Assembly: GCA_963791455.1 (NCBI GenBank)
Contig: CAWBSM010000002.1
Coordinates: forward strand, 186,001-250,000
Length of the DNA stretch: 64,000 nucleotides
Direction: 5' to 3'
Source of the DNA: Bog-473 sp963791455
Lineage (GTDB): Bacteria; Actinomycetota; Acidimicrobiia; Acidimicrobiales; RAAP-2
Shown: positions 42,289 to 50,728 of the stretch, in pieces
Position numbering within the stretch: the stretch's first letter is position 1
How the letters are laid out: each line of letters begins with the position of its first letter
Translations under genes and position numbers: made by a program
The notes under the pieces: generated by a model
What the model was told of the DNA's origin: nothing
The model's database searches: none
The model's input: only the letters and a program-made list of their open reading frames with translations

Positions 42289-43103
42289 GACAGCATTCCC
42301 GGGTGGATGTCGACGTCGGCAACCTTGCGCACGGGGCCGGCCAGGTAGGTGGTCGCCTGCGGATCCGCCCCGAGCGTGACCTCGAGGATCCCACCCGGAT
42401 TGCGCACCCGCACACTCGTGTCGCTGCTGACGGCACCCCAGCTGCGCGCCGCGGCAGCGGCGGCCACGCTCCCGGTCCCGCAGGCGAGCGTCTCGCCCAC
42501 CCCGCGCTCCCAGACGCGGAAGTCGAGGAGCTCGCCCTCGCCGTCGTGCACGACCGTGATCCACTCCACGTTGATGCCGCCGGAAAAGGCGGCCTGGAGC
42601 TTGGGCCCGAGCTCTGCAAGGTCGACGCCCGCGGTGTCCGGTCCGAGCAGCACCAGGTGCGGGTTGCCGACGTCGACCGTCCTCGCCCGACGGTCGACGA
42701 ACTCTTGGGGTTGATCAGGCCCGAGCCGCACGGGACCCATATCGACTCGGGCTCTCGCCCAGCCCGGGGACTCCCCCGGTGTGTACTCGACGGTCCGCTG
42801 GCCACCGGCCGACGCCACGGTGAAGCTCGGCGGGGAGACGAGCCCTGCGTCCACAGCGGCCTGCGCCAGGCAGCGGATACCGTTCCCGCTCATCTCGGCC
42901 TCGCCGCCGTCGGCGTTGTGCAGCTCCATAGAGAGGTCGCAGCCAGCTCGGCCGGGCCCCACCCTGATGATCCCGTCCGCGCCAATGCCGCGGCGCCGGT
43001 CGGCGAGCAGGCGCACCTGAGCAACCGAGAACCTGATGCGGTCGTCGGGGTCCAATACGACCAGGAAGTCGTTGCCTGCGCCCTCGTGTTTGGTGGCGTG
43101 CAC
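42285..43103 (-). CDS. dapF: Diaminopimelate epimerase
   Basis: Cofactor-independent racemase of 272 residues converting L,L- to meso-diaminopimelate. Both catalytic cysteines are present in their conserved contexts: SGNGIRCLAQAAV (first) and LACGTGSVAAAAA (second). The N-terminus MHATKHEGAGNDFLVVLDPD has the EGxGNDF signature. The enzyme follows miaA by 26 bases, and its stop overlaps the hflX start, so translation is coupled. With dapA, dapB, dapC, dapD and dapE it completes the succinylase route in this window. Confidence 0.95.
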   Translation of the reverse strand: MHATKHEGAGNDFLVVLDPDDRIRFSVAQVRLLADRRRGIGADGIIRVGPGRAGCDLSMELHNADGGEAEMSGNGIRCLAQAAVDAGLVSPPSFTVASAGGQRTVEYTPGESPGWARARVDMGPVRLGPDQPQEFVDRRARTVDVGNPHLVLLGPDTAGVDLAELGPKLQAAFSGGINVEWITVVHDGEGELLDFRVWERGVGETLACGTGSVAAAAAARSWGAVSSDTSVRVRNPGGILEVTLGADPQATTYLAGPVRKVADVDIHPGMLS

Positions 43104-43129
43104 CGCACCATTCTCGCAGGTGGCGTCGT

Positions 43130-44044
43130 TCAGCCGTGCACGGCGAGGGCCTGGTCAAGGAGCTCTTGGGCCTCGGCGGAGCTAGCCGCCCAGGTGATGC
43201 GCGGGTCCCGGCGGAACCACGAAGCCTGGCGGCGGGCAAGTTGGCGCGTGCGTCGGAGGGCCTCCTCCACGCAATGCTCCAACGGGACCCCTCCCTCCAC
43301 GTGCGCCAGGATCTCGCGGTACCCAAGCGCTTGGCGCGCCGTGCGCGACATCCCCCCTGGCCGGGCGGCCAGGGTCCGCACCTCGTCCACTAGGCCGGCC
43401 GCGAGCATGGCCGAGAACCGCGCTTCGATGCGGTGGTCGACTTCCGCGGGTGGTAGGGCAATCCCGACCTGCGGCACGCCGGTTGGTGGATACGCCTCGA
43501 GCCCGGGGCCGAAGTCGGAGAAGGGTCGGCCGGCGCCGATGGTGACCTCGAGGGCGCGGACGACCCGTCGGCGGTTCGTCGGCTCCATGCGGGTCGCCCC
43601 GACCGGGTCGAGCTCGACGAGCCGGGCGTGCAGGTCTGGTGGTCGGGCGCGACCCTCGTCCAATTCGGCCTCCAACGCGGCGGCCACGTCGGGGTAGCGG
43701 CCCGGGATCTTGAGCTCGTCGACCACGGCGCGGAGGTAGAGCCCCGTGCCCCCAACGAGCAGGGCATGGTGCCCGCGCCGCGTGATGCCCTCCAGCGCCT
43801 CGCGGGCGGCCCGTTGGAACTGGGTGACCGTGAAGTCTTCGGCGGGGTCCACCAGGTCGACCAGGTGGTGCGGTGCGGCAGCAAGGGCCTCCGGCCCCGG
43901 TTTGGAGGTGCCGATGTCCATGCCCCGATAGACGCACATGGAGTCCACCGAGACGATCTCGCAGTCGCCCCGGCGCCCGGCCACACGAAGCGCCGCCTCC
44001 GACTTGCCCGAGGCGGTGACGCCGACCAGTGCGACAACGCTCAA
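43130..44044 (-). CDS. miaA: tRNA dimethylallyltransferase
   Basis: Transfers a dimethylallyl group to A37 of UNN-reading tRNAs. The 304-residue protein has the P-loop VALVGVTASGKSEAALRVAG, the DSM segment IVSVDSMCVYRGMDIGTSKP, the conserved HHLVDLVDPAEDFTVTQFQR, and the tRNA-binding RALEVTIGAGRPFSDFG. The first residues of the P-loop are GVTASGKS rather than the more usual GPTASGKS. It overlaps miaB by four bases; the two act successively on A37 to give ms2i6A, so the operon is functional. It is followed by dapF. Confidence 0.95.
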   Translation of the reverse strand: MSVVALVGVTASGKSEAALRVAGRRGDCEIVSVDSMCVYRGMDIGTSKPGPEALAAAPHHLVDLVDPAEDFTVTQFQRAAREALEGITRRGHHALLVGGTGLYLRAVVDELKIPGRYPDVAAALEAELDEGRARPPDLHARLVELDPVGATRMEPTNRRRVVRALEVTIGAGRPFSDFGPGLEAYPPTGVPQVGIALPPAEVDHRIEARFSAMLAAGLVDEVRTLAARPGGMSRTARQALGYREILAHVEGGVPLEHCVEEALRRTRQLARRQASWFRRDPRITWAASSAEAQELLDQALAVHG

Positions 44045-45435
44045 GCGCCCGCCACGGGCAGCCGAACGCGATGCCGCGGCGGCGCCGTGACCGCCGCGAG
44101 CACACCCGAGAGATGGTGTGGATGGCCGGCGGTGACGGTGACGAGACCCAGGGATCCGGGTGCCGGCGCGCCGGCGGGGCCGGCCGCGGGAAAGTGGACC
44201 AGCTTGCCCTGGCGGGTACGACCGCTCAGCCTGGAATCGTCACGCCGGCTGACGCCCTCGACGAGGACTTCCTCGGTGCGGCCGACGCGGGCTTGGTGAC
44301 GAGCGAGCGCCGACCGGTCAATGACGGTCTTGAGCCGCTCGAAACGTTCGGCGACGACGTCGGCGGGGATGAACGCTGACTCCATGGCAGCGGCCCGCGT
44401 CCCGGCACGTGGCGAGAAGATGAAGGTGAACGCGGAGTCGTATCCCGCCTCGGCGCAGACCGCGAGCGTGTCCTCGAAGTCCGCTTCGGTCTCACCGGGG
44501 AACCCGACGATGACGTCGGTCGTCACGGCCAGGTCGTCGATTGCGGCGCGAGCTGCGGCGAGTCGCTCGAGGTAGCGCCGGGCGGTGTAGCCACGCCGCA
44601 TGGCGCGCAGCACCCTGTCACTCCCCGACTGCAGCGGAAGGTGGAGCTGCTCGCAGACCGCCGGCGTGTCTGCCATGGCCTCGATCGTCTCGGGCCGCAG
44701 GTCCTTGGGGTGGGGGCTGGTGAAGCGGACGCGCCCGATGCCCTCCACCCCACCCACCGCACGGAGCAGCCCCGCAAACAGCGGCCGCCGCTTGGTGAGG
44801 TCACGGCCGTAGGAATTGACGTTCTGGCCCAAGAGCGTCACCTCGGTGACGCCACGGCGGGCGAGTAGTTCGACCTCCGCGACGATGTCATCGAGCGCAC
44901 GGCTGACCTCGTGCCCGCGCACCGCGGGCACGATGCAAAAGGCGCACGAATTGTCACATCCGGTCTGGATGCTGACCCACGCTGCGTAGGGCAGCTCTCG
45001 CACGGCGTCGGGACCGGGCCGCGGGTCGGTGAGCGCCTCGGGGACCGGCGCGTCGAGGATCTCCATGACGGGACCTTCGGATCGGGCTCGGCGCAACAAC
45101 CCAGGGGCGCTCGCCAGGTTGTGCGTGCCGAAGACGACGTCGACCCACCCCACCTTTTCCTGGATACGCTCCCTGTCCTTTTGGGCCAGACATCCCCCGA
45201 CGGCGATCTGCAGGCCGGGTTTGGCATCGACCAGCTCCTTGAGGCGCCCCAGCGTGCCGTAGAGCCTCTGGTCGGCGTTCTCCCTGATACAGCACGTATT
45301 GAGCACCACCACGTCGGCGTCCTCGATCGCGGCGGCGGGCGTCAGGCCCTCGGCCACCAACAATCCGGCGAGCCGTTCGGAGTCGTGCTCGTTCATCTGG
45401 CACCCAAAAGTCCGGATGAAGTAGCTGCGGGGCAC
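44041..45435 (-). CDS. miaB: tRNA-2-methylthio-N6-dimethylallyladenosine synthase
   Basis: Radical SAM methylthiotransferase of 464 residues that modifies MiaA-made i6A37. The three N-terminal cysteines for the auxiliary cluster appear in RTFGCQMNEHDSER, VLNTCCIRENADQRL and AVGGCLAQKDRERI. The radical SAM CxxxCxxC motif is GCDNSCAFCIVPAVRGHE. The TRAM domain at the end (VGRTEEVLVEGVSRRDDS, SGRTRQGKLVHFPA) binds tRNA. It is the first gene of the miaB-miaA-dapF-hflX-dapC-dapD-dapE unit; a divergent lipoprotein starts 41 bases upstream. Confidence 0.96.
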   Translation of the reverse strand: MPRSYFIRTFGCQMNEHDSERLAGLLVAEGLTPAAAIEDADVVVLNTCCIRENADQRLYGTLGRLKELVDAKPGLQIAVGGCLAQKDRERIQEKVGWVDVVFGTHNLASAPGLLRRARSEGPVMEILDAPVPEALTDPRPGPDAVRELPYAAWVSIQTGCDNSCAFCIVPAVRGHEVSRALDDIVAEVELLARRGVTEVTLLGQNVNSYGRDLTKRRPLFAGLLRAVGGVEGIGRVRFTSPHPKDLRPETIEAMADTPAVCEQLHLPLQSGSDRVLRAMRRGYTARRYLERLAAARAAIDDLAVTTDVIVGFPGETEADFEDTLAVCAEAGYDSAFTFIFSPRAGTRAAAMESAFIPADVVAERFERLKTVIDRSALARHQARVGRTEEVLVEGVSRRDDSRLSGRTRQGKLVHFPAAGPAGAPAPGSLGLVTVTAGHPHHLSGVLAAVTAPPRHRVRLPVAGA

Positions 45436-45476
45436 CCGCCCGAGTCTAGGGAACGCCGACGCCTAGATTTTCGACC

Positions 45477-45980
45477 GTGAACCTTCCGGGAGCGCTGATC
45501 TTGCGACGGGCGCGCTGGCCACTGATGGTGGTACCGCTGGCACTGCTGCTGGCCGCGTGCGGCTCCGGCTCGGGCGGGTCCGGAGGCTCGGCCGGCTCCT
45601 CGGGGTCGCCGGACACCCGGCTCAAGCTGGCCGGTTCCACCGTGCTCACCCAGATGGCGGCGTACCAGACGGCCGCGCACCGCTGTGCGTCCCAGACAAA
45701 CTCCGTCGTATGCCTGGAGGCTGCCGACCGCACGCTCGGTGGCCAGATACACACCTACGCCAACGTGCTCGCCGTCGGCCACGGGTTCACGACCCCGGCA
45801 GCCCAGCTGTCCGACGCCCGCAACCAGGCCCAGACCCTCGCCAACAGCCTGGAGATCCTCGGCGATGCGCAACCGACCCAGGCCAACTACAACCAGGTGC
45901 TCAACACGTTCAACGTCGGCACGGCGATCAGCCGGCTGCAGCGGGCGGTCCGTGCGGCGAACGCCTCGACCGGCGGGTGA
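45477..45980 (+). CDS. Small lipoprotein of unknown function
   Basis: Protein of 167 residues beginning with GTG 45477. The signal peptide ends in a lipobox LALLLAACGSGSGGSGG, so Cys-27 would be lipidated. A Gly/Ser linker of ~18 residues follows. The rest is helical: LKLAGSTVLTQMAAYQTAAH, LGGQIHTYANVLAVGHGF and ARNQAQTLANSLEIL. Two cysteines (HRCASQTNSVVCLEAAD) may form a disulfide. No family is recognised. It lies between miaB and homoserine kinase with no shared transcript. Confidence 0.75.
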   Translation: MNLPGALILRRARWPLMVVPLALLLAACGSGSGGSGGSAGSSGSPDTRLKLAGSTVLTQMAAYQTAAHRCASQTNSVVCLEAADRTLGGQIHTYANVLAVGHGFTTPAAQLSDARNQAQTLANSLEILGDAQPTQANYNQVLNTFNVGTAISRLQRAVRAANASTGG

Positions 45981-45993
45981 TCGCCCCTGGCTC

Positions 45994-46860
45994 CTACAGC
46001 GGGACCTCGGCCTCGTCCCCGTAGACGAGGCCGCGCCGATCCGCCCGCAGTGCCAGGACGCGTCCGGGAAGGCCGGACGATGCGAGCGCCGCCTCGGCCC
46101 CTGATCGCACAGCTTCCACCGAGCCGACGCTCACCATGCCGATCAGTGTGGGACCGGCACCCGACCAGCTGGCCGCGAGCGCGCCCGCGTCGACCAGGCC
46201 GCGTAACAAGGCCGGCGCCTCGGGGAACAGGGCCGTGCGGGACGGCTGGTGGATGCGGTCGGACGTCGCATCGGCGACCAGGTAGGCCGGATCGGCCAAG
46301 CCGGCCAACAGCAGCCCCATGCGGCCCAAGTTGAACACCGCGTCGGTTCGCGAGATCGTCTCGGGCAGTGCCCGCCGAGACTCAGGCGTGGCGAGGTTGC
46401 GCTCGGGGACGATGGCGACGAAGGCCAGGCCCTCGGCGAGCGGCAACGGCGCCTGCACCACCTTGCCCTCCACCGTCGTCGCCGCAACCAGCCCTCCGAA
46501 CACGCTCGCCGCCGCGTTCTCCGGATGGCCGTCGTGGGCAGCCGCGACGACGAAAGGATCCTCGGCTCCCGCGGCGGCGGCCGCGGCAGCGGCCAGGGCG
46601 GCGGAAGAGCCCAACCCCCGGGCCACGGGTATCTGCGAGCGCACCGTGACCGCGAAGTGGTCGTGGCCCAGCACCTCGACCGCGACCCGTGCGGCCAGGT
46701 GCGATGCGTCGTCGAACAGCCCGGAACCCTCGCCCTCGCTGTGGACGCGCAGGGAGAGCGCGGGTTCGATCTCGACGCTGACATAGCAGTCGAGCGCGAC
46801 CGCCAGCGTGTCGAACCCCGGTCCGAGATTGGCGGACGACGCCGGGGCGCGGGCACGCAT
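45994..46860 (-). CDS. thrB: Homoserine kinase
   Basis: GHMP-family kinase of 288 residues that makes O-phosphohomoserine for threonine. The GHMP ATP-binding motif is PVARGLGSSAALAAAAAAA. The N-terminal RAPASSANLGPGFDTLAVAL is the family signature and the C-terminal ASWSGAGPTLIGMVS the second glycine loop. The length is near that of typical actinobacterial ThrB (~300). Downstream is the D,D-carboxypeptidase in the opposite order: it starts upstream of thrB with 18 bases between stop 46879 and start 46860. thrA/thrC are not in this window. Confidence 0.94.
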   Translation of the reverse strand: MRARAPASSANLGPGFDTLAVALDCYVSVEIEPALSLRVHSEGEGSGLFDDASHLAARVAVEVLGHDHFAVTVRSQIPVARGLGSSAALAAAAAAAAGAEDPFVVAAAHDGHPENAAASVFGGLVAATTVEGKVVQAPLPLAEGLAFVAIVPERNLATPESRRALPETISRTDAVFNLGRMGLLLAGLADPAYLVADATSDRIHQPSRTALFPEAPALLRGLVDAGALAASWSGAGPTLIGMVSVGSVEAVRSGAEAALASSGLPGRVLALRADRRGLVYGDEAEVPL

Positions 46861-46878
46861 CGGGTCAGGCTACAGCGC

Positions 46879-48222
46879 TCAGAAAATGCGCTGGAGGAGC
46901 GACTCTCGGGGCGCGTCACGCTGGAGCCGTACCGGAACCGTCACTCGCTCGGAACCGAGCGTCACCACGACGGTCCCGACGCGGCGGCCTCGGCGCGCCT
47001 GGTCCGTGAGGTCGTGCTGGCGCTCGAAGGCACGGGTCGCGCTGACGCCGGGCCAGGTCAGCAAAGATGCGGACTCTCCCGCCCGTGCGTCGACGGTCTG
47101 TCCGCCCTCGCTCACGTGCGCCACGACGTCGCCGCCGTGGAGCACCGGGGTCATCCCGATCAACGGGCCGACCGCGTTGACCAATGCCAACCCGTGCAGT
47201 CCGGCCTGCGCGAGCACCTCGGGCCCGGTCTGCCCGGTCACGGCGGCCAGAAGGAGCACGGGCTGACCGTGCACCGTCCGCACCGCGGCGAGCACGTCGC
47301 ACCCACCGGCGGCGGAGGTGTAGCCGGACTTCACACCGATCACCCCCTGCAGACCGAGCAGTGGCGTGTAGGTGGAGATCGTCCCCGCCACGGGGAGTGT
47401 GACAGAGGACATCTTGACGATCGAAGCGACCTCCGCATTGGCCATGTCGGGCGCCGCCACCTTCAGAATGTCCGCGGCGGTCGACACCGACGACGGGCTG
47501 ACCCCGCTCGGGTCCGCCCAGTGGGACTGGCGCATGCCGAGCTGGGCTGCGGCAGCGTTCATCTTTGCGACGAACGCTGGGATGCTGCCGGCATCCCAGC
47601 GGGCGAGCAGGTCGGCGTAATTGTCCGCCGAGTGCACGAGCAGGCCGCTCATCACCTGCCGTTCCGTGAGCTCCTCGCCGAGCGTGACCTGTGCGTTGGC
47701 GTCGTCGTCCACGGTGTCGTTGTCGTAGTCGTCCATGTCGGCCTGCGTCACGGTCATCGTGGGGCCTGGATCGTTCGGGCTGAGCGGGTGGTCGCGCAGC
47801 ACTACGTAGGCGGTCATGAGCTTGGTCAGGCTCGCCACCGGCGCCGGGTGCTCGGGCCCTGACGCCATGTCGACACCGATGGCCGGGATGGCGATGGCTC
47901 CCTCTCCCGTGGCCGGCCAGGGGAGCATGAGCGGCCGCGCAGGGACACCAACCGTCCGGGCCAATACCAGCGTCACCTGGGGCGGGGGGTCCGGGGTGCT
48001 CGCACGCACACCGACGACGGCACCCGCGGCCAGGAGGACGACCAGCACAGCGAGCAACACCCGGCGGTGGCGCGGGCGGCGCCGCCGGTGCGAATGGGCG
48101 GCATGACGTCCCCGCTCTGGCGGCGGCGGCGGAGCCGGCGGAGGAGGCGGAGGCAGCGACTCACGCAGCGAGTCCAGCTTGAACGGCGCCACCATGAGCG
48201 GCGTCGGACCGTCCTCGCTCAC
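46879..48222 (-). CDS. D-alanyl-D-alanine carboxypeptidase (S11/PBP5-like)
   Basis: Membrane-associated penicillin-binding protein of 447 residues trimming peptidoglycan stem peptides. An N-terminal proline-rich cytoplasmic tail (LPPPPPPAPPPPPERGRH), a basic cluster and one span (VLLAVLVVLLAAGAVVGVR) precede the catalytic domain. The active-site motifs are SLTK in PVASLTKLMTAYVVL, a second motif in GLLVHSADNYADLLA (S-A-D-N rather than the usual S-x-N), and KSG in VIGVKSGYTSAAGGCD. A C-terminal beta-domain follows. The GTG at 48222 overlaps the ftsK stop by four bases, so the two are cotranscribed. Confidence 0.88.
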   Translation of the reverse strand: MSEDGPTPLMVAPFKLDSLRESLPPPPPPAPPPPPERGRHAAHSHRRRRPRHRRVLLAVLVVLLAAGAVVGVRASTPDPPPQVTLVLARTVGVPARPLMLPWPATGEGAIAIPAIGVDMASGPEHPAPVASLTKLMTAYVVLRDHPLSPNDPGPTMTVTQADMDDYDNDTVDDDANAQVTLGEELTERQVMSGLLVHSADNYADLLARWDAGSIPAFVAKMNAAAAQLGMRQSHWADPSGVSPSSVSTAADILKVAAPDMANAEVASIVKMSSVTLPVAGTISTYTPLLGLQGVIGVKSGYTSAAGGCDVLAAVRTVHGQPVLLLAAVTGQTGPEVLAQAGLHGLALVNAVGPLIGMTPVLHGGDVVAHVSEGGQTVDARAGESASLLTWPGVSATRAFERQHDLTDQARRGRRVGTVVVTLGSERVTVPVRLQRDAPRESLLQRIF

Positions 48223-50684
48223 CTCCGGCTCAGCGCCTCGAGCTCTTCGGGTGTCATGAAGACGGCCCGCGCCTTGGAGCCCTCGCTCGGCCCCACGATG
48301 CCCGCCTGCTCCAAGAGGTCCATCAGTCGGCCGGCCCGGGCGAAGCCGACCCGCAGCTTGCGCTGGAGCATGGAAGTGGAGCCAAGCTGGGAGCGCACCA
48401 CGAGATCCCGGGCCTGCACCAGCAGCTCGTCGTCGTCGTCCTCGACACCGGTACCGCCGACCGGACCGTCCTCGATGCCGTCGATGGCGACGATGGCCTC
48501 GACGTGGCCCCCTTGGGCCCGCCAGTGGCGGACAACCTCCCGCACCTCTTCTTCCGAGACCCAGGGAGCCTGAAGGCGGCGGGGGATGTTCGACGAGGCC
48601 GTGAGCAGCAGCATGTCTCCCTTGCCGATGAGTCGCTCGGCGCCCGGTTGGTCCAGGATCACGCGGCTGTCGGCCAGCGAGGAGACCGAGAAGGCCATGC
48701 GGCTCGGGATGTTGGCCTTGATGACCCCGGTGATGACGTCGACCGACGGCCGTTGGGTGGCGATCACCAGGTGGATGCCGACGGCACGGGCCATCTGGGC
48801 AATGCGCACGATGGAGTCCTCGACGTCACGCGCGGCCACCATCATGAGGTCGTTCAGCTCGTCGACGATGACGAGGATGAAGGGCAGCGCCTGCGGTGGT
48901 TCTGGCTCGTCGTCGGGGTCGGTCTCGTCGTCGACCGCCGGATGGTCCTCGCCGAGGGCACGCGCGGCCGCGTCACGCACCCGGCGCTTGTCCGACGGCC
49001 CTGCTGCCGCGAGGAGGCCCTCGTCCACCAACTGGTTGTAGCCGGTGATGTCGCGCACGCCGTTCTCGGCGAGGAGGTCATAGCGCCGCTCCATCTCCTT
49101 GACCGCCCAGGCGAGGGCGTTGGCAGCCTTCTTGGGGTCGACGACCACCGGGTTGAGCAGATGGGGTAGACCGTCGTACTGGCCCAGCTCGACCCGCTTG
49201 GGGTCGACGAGGATCATCTTGACCTTGTCCGGGCTGTCGCGCATCAGGACGGACGTGATGATGGAATTCATACACGACGATTTCCCCGAGCCGGTCGCAC
49301 CCGAGATGAGAATGTGCGGCATCTCCGCCAGGTTCGCCATGACGGCGCGCCCGGCGATGTCGCGTCCCATCGCCACCTCGAGCGGGTGGGTCCCGGCCGC
49401 GGGTCGCGCCTCCTTCGACTCGAGGATGTCGCGCAGGGAGACCAACTGGCGGGTCCGGTTGGGCACCTCGACGCCGATGGCAGACTTGCCGGGGATGGGC
49501 GCCAGGATGCGCACGTCAGGCGACGCCATCGCGTAGGCGATGTCCTTGGAGAGGCTGGTGACCCGGGCCACCTTGACCCCCGGACCGAGCTCGAGTTCGT
49601 AGCGGGTGACCGTGGGTCCCACCCGTCGGCCGACCAACCGGGTCTCGACCCCATGGGCCGCGAGCGCCCGCACCAGGTCCTCGCCGGCGGCGTCGACCTG
49701 GCGCTGGTCCTGACGCAATTTTTTGGACGCGTGCAGCACGGACAAACTCGGCAGCACCCATTCGCCCGGGTGGCGGGTGGAGGCGGCCACGAACGACGGC
49801 CGAACAGGCCGGACGGCCTCGGGCTCGGGATCAAGCGGAATGTCGATGTCCGCGTCGGCGTCGTCGAGGAGGGCCTCGTCGGGAGAGACGAGGTCCTCGG
49901 GGGCGAGCGCGGTGGGGCTGGGCGGGTCGGACGGGGCCGCGTCGTCGGCGACGCCGTCGGGGGCGATCACGAAGGGCTTGCCGCTCCAGAGGGATGCCGC
50001 GCTGCGTCCGAGGACCACTCCCGCCGCGGCAACGGCCCGAGCGGCCGACGTCACCGAGACGCCGGTGGCGATGAGGATCGCTACGAGCACGACGGCCACG
50101 AGCAGGACGGCGGACCCGGCCGTCCCCAGGCCGGCATGGAGCGGACGCCCGACGACCGCGCCGAGGTAGCCGCCGGCGTCGCGCAGGGAGTGCGAGGCCG
50201 ACAGCCGCGGGGTGCCTTTGGCCAACTCGGCCAGGCCGCAGACGCCGAGGAGGCCGAGGCCCGTCCCTACGGCCAGGCGCCACGGATCGCCGGTTTCGGG
50301 GCCTTCGTGCTCGTCGTCGCGGTCGCGGTCGCCACCCCGGTCGAGCAGGAGCGCGACGCCGGCGCCCAAGGCCACCAGGGGCAACATCACGCGGACCCAG
50401 CCGGCGAGCAGGGCTAACCCGGTGTCTGTGCCGTGGCCGATGGGGCCCAGCTGCTGGCCCCAGAGCGCCAACGCCAGCAGGACACCGAGGGTGACCAGCC
50501 CGATGGCCCACAGATCCCGGGCCTGGACCCGCCAAAACGGGGGGCGCGAGGGTGCGGCCCGCCTGCTACGGGAGGGGGTCTTCTTGGCGGCGCGGGCTGG
50601 CGCACGGCTGGAGGTGCCGCCACGGGTCTTGGTCACCACAGTGGGGCCGAGATTACTGCCTGACCTGGTCGTTTTTGCGGACAC
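48219..50684 (-). CDS. ftsK: DNA translocase FtsK/SpoIIIE
   Basis: Septal DNA pump that clears chromosome termini during division, 821 residues from GTG 50684. An N-terminal basic segment (KTTRSGSNLGPTVV) is followed by about four membrane spans, e.g. LWAIGLVTLGVLLALALWG and LLVAVVLVAILIATGVSV. The motor has Walker A SGATGSGKSSCMNSII (about residue 465) and Walker B FILVIVDELNDLM (about residue 605). The gamma winged helix that reads KOPS-like sites is at the C-terminus (LQRKLRVGFARAGRLMDLLE). The LexA box at 50701-50714 is 17 bases upstream, so DNA damage may regulate it. Confidence 0.95.
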   Translation of the reverse strand: MSAKTTRSGSNLGPTVVTKTRGGTSSRAPARAAKKTPSRSRRAAPSRPPFWRVQARDLWAIGLVTLGVLLALALWGQQLGPIGHGTDTGLALLAGWVRVMLPLVALGAGVALLLDRGGDRDRDDEHEGPETGDPWRLAVGTGLGLLGVCGLAELAKGTPRLSASHSLRDAGGYLGAVVGRPLHAGLGTAGSAVLLVAVVLVAILIATGVSVTSAARAVAAAGVVLGRSAASLWSGKPFVIAPDGVADDAAPSDPPSPTALAPEDLVSPDEALLDDADADIDIPLDPEPEAVRPVRPSFVAASTRHPGEWVLPSLSVLHASKKLRQDQRQVDAAGEDLVRALAAHGVETRLVGRRVGPTVTRYELELGPGVKVARVTSLSKDIAYAMASPDVRILAPIPGKSAIGVEVPNRTRQLVSLRDILESKEARPAAGTHPLEVAMGRDIAGRAVMANLAEMPHILISGATGSGKSSCMNSIITSVLMRDSPDKVKMILVDPKRVELGQYDGLPHLLNPVVVDPKKAANALAWAVKEMERRYDLLAENGVRDITGYNQLVDEGLLAAAGPSDKRRVRDAAARALGEDHPAVDDETDPDDEPEPPQALPFILVIVDELNDLMMVAARDVEDSIVRIAQMARAVGIHLVIATQRPSVDVITGVIKANIPSRMAFSVSSLADSRVILDQPGAERLIGKGDMLLLTASSNIPRRLQAPWVSEEEVREVVRHWRAQGGHVEAIVAIDGIEDGPVGGTGVEDDDDELLVQARDLVVRSQLGSTSMLQRKLRVGFARAGRLMDLLEQAGIVGPSEGSKARAVFMTPEELEALSRR

Positions 50685-50692
50685 CCGACCCG

Positions 50693-50721
50693 TTGAATTA
50701 CGAACATATGTTCGATAACCT
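50693..50721 (+). promoter_or_regulatory. LexA box inside a sigma-70-type promoter (ftsK / radical SAM gene)
   Basis: TTGAAT (50693-50698) and TAACCT (50716-50721), 17 bases apart, form a good rightward promoter. A perfect palindrome CGAACATATGTTCG (50701-50714) sits between them. The predicted transcript would begin at or next to ATG 50729, so it is probably leaderless. The same box also lies 17 bases upstream of the divergent ftsK start. Confidence 0.85.
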
Positions 50722-50728
50722 AGCCGTG

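Noticed and set aside
40906..42348. 480-codon plus frame opposite hflX
   Set aside because: hflX G-motifs are on the minus strand; no family pattern in this frame.
46249..47862. 537-codon plus frame opposite thrB and the carboxypeptidase
   Set aside because: Shadow of two real genes with clear motifs.
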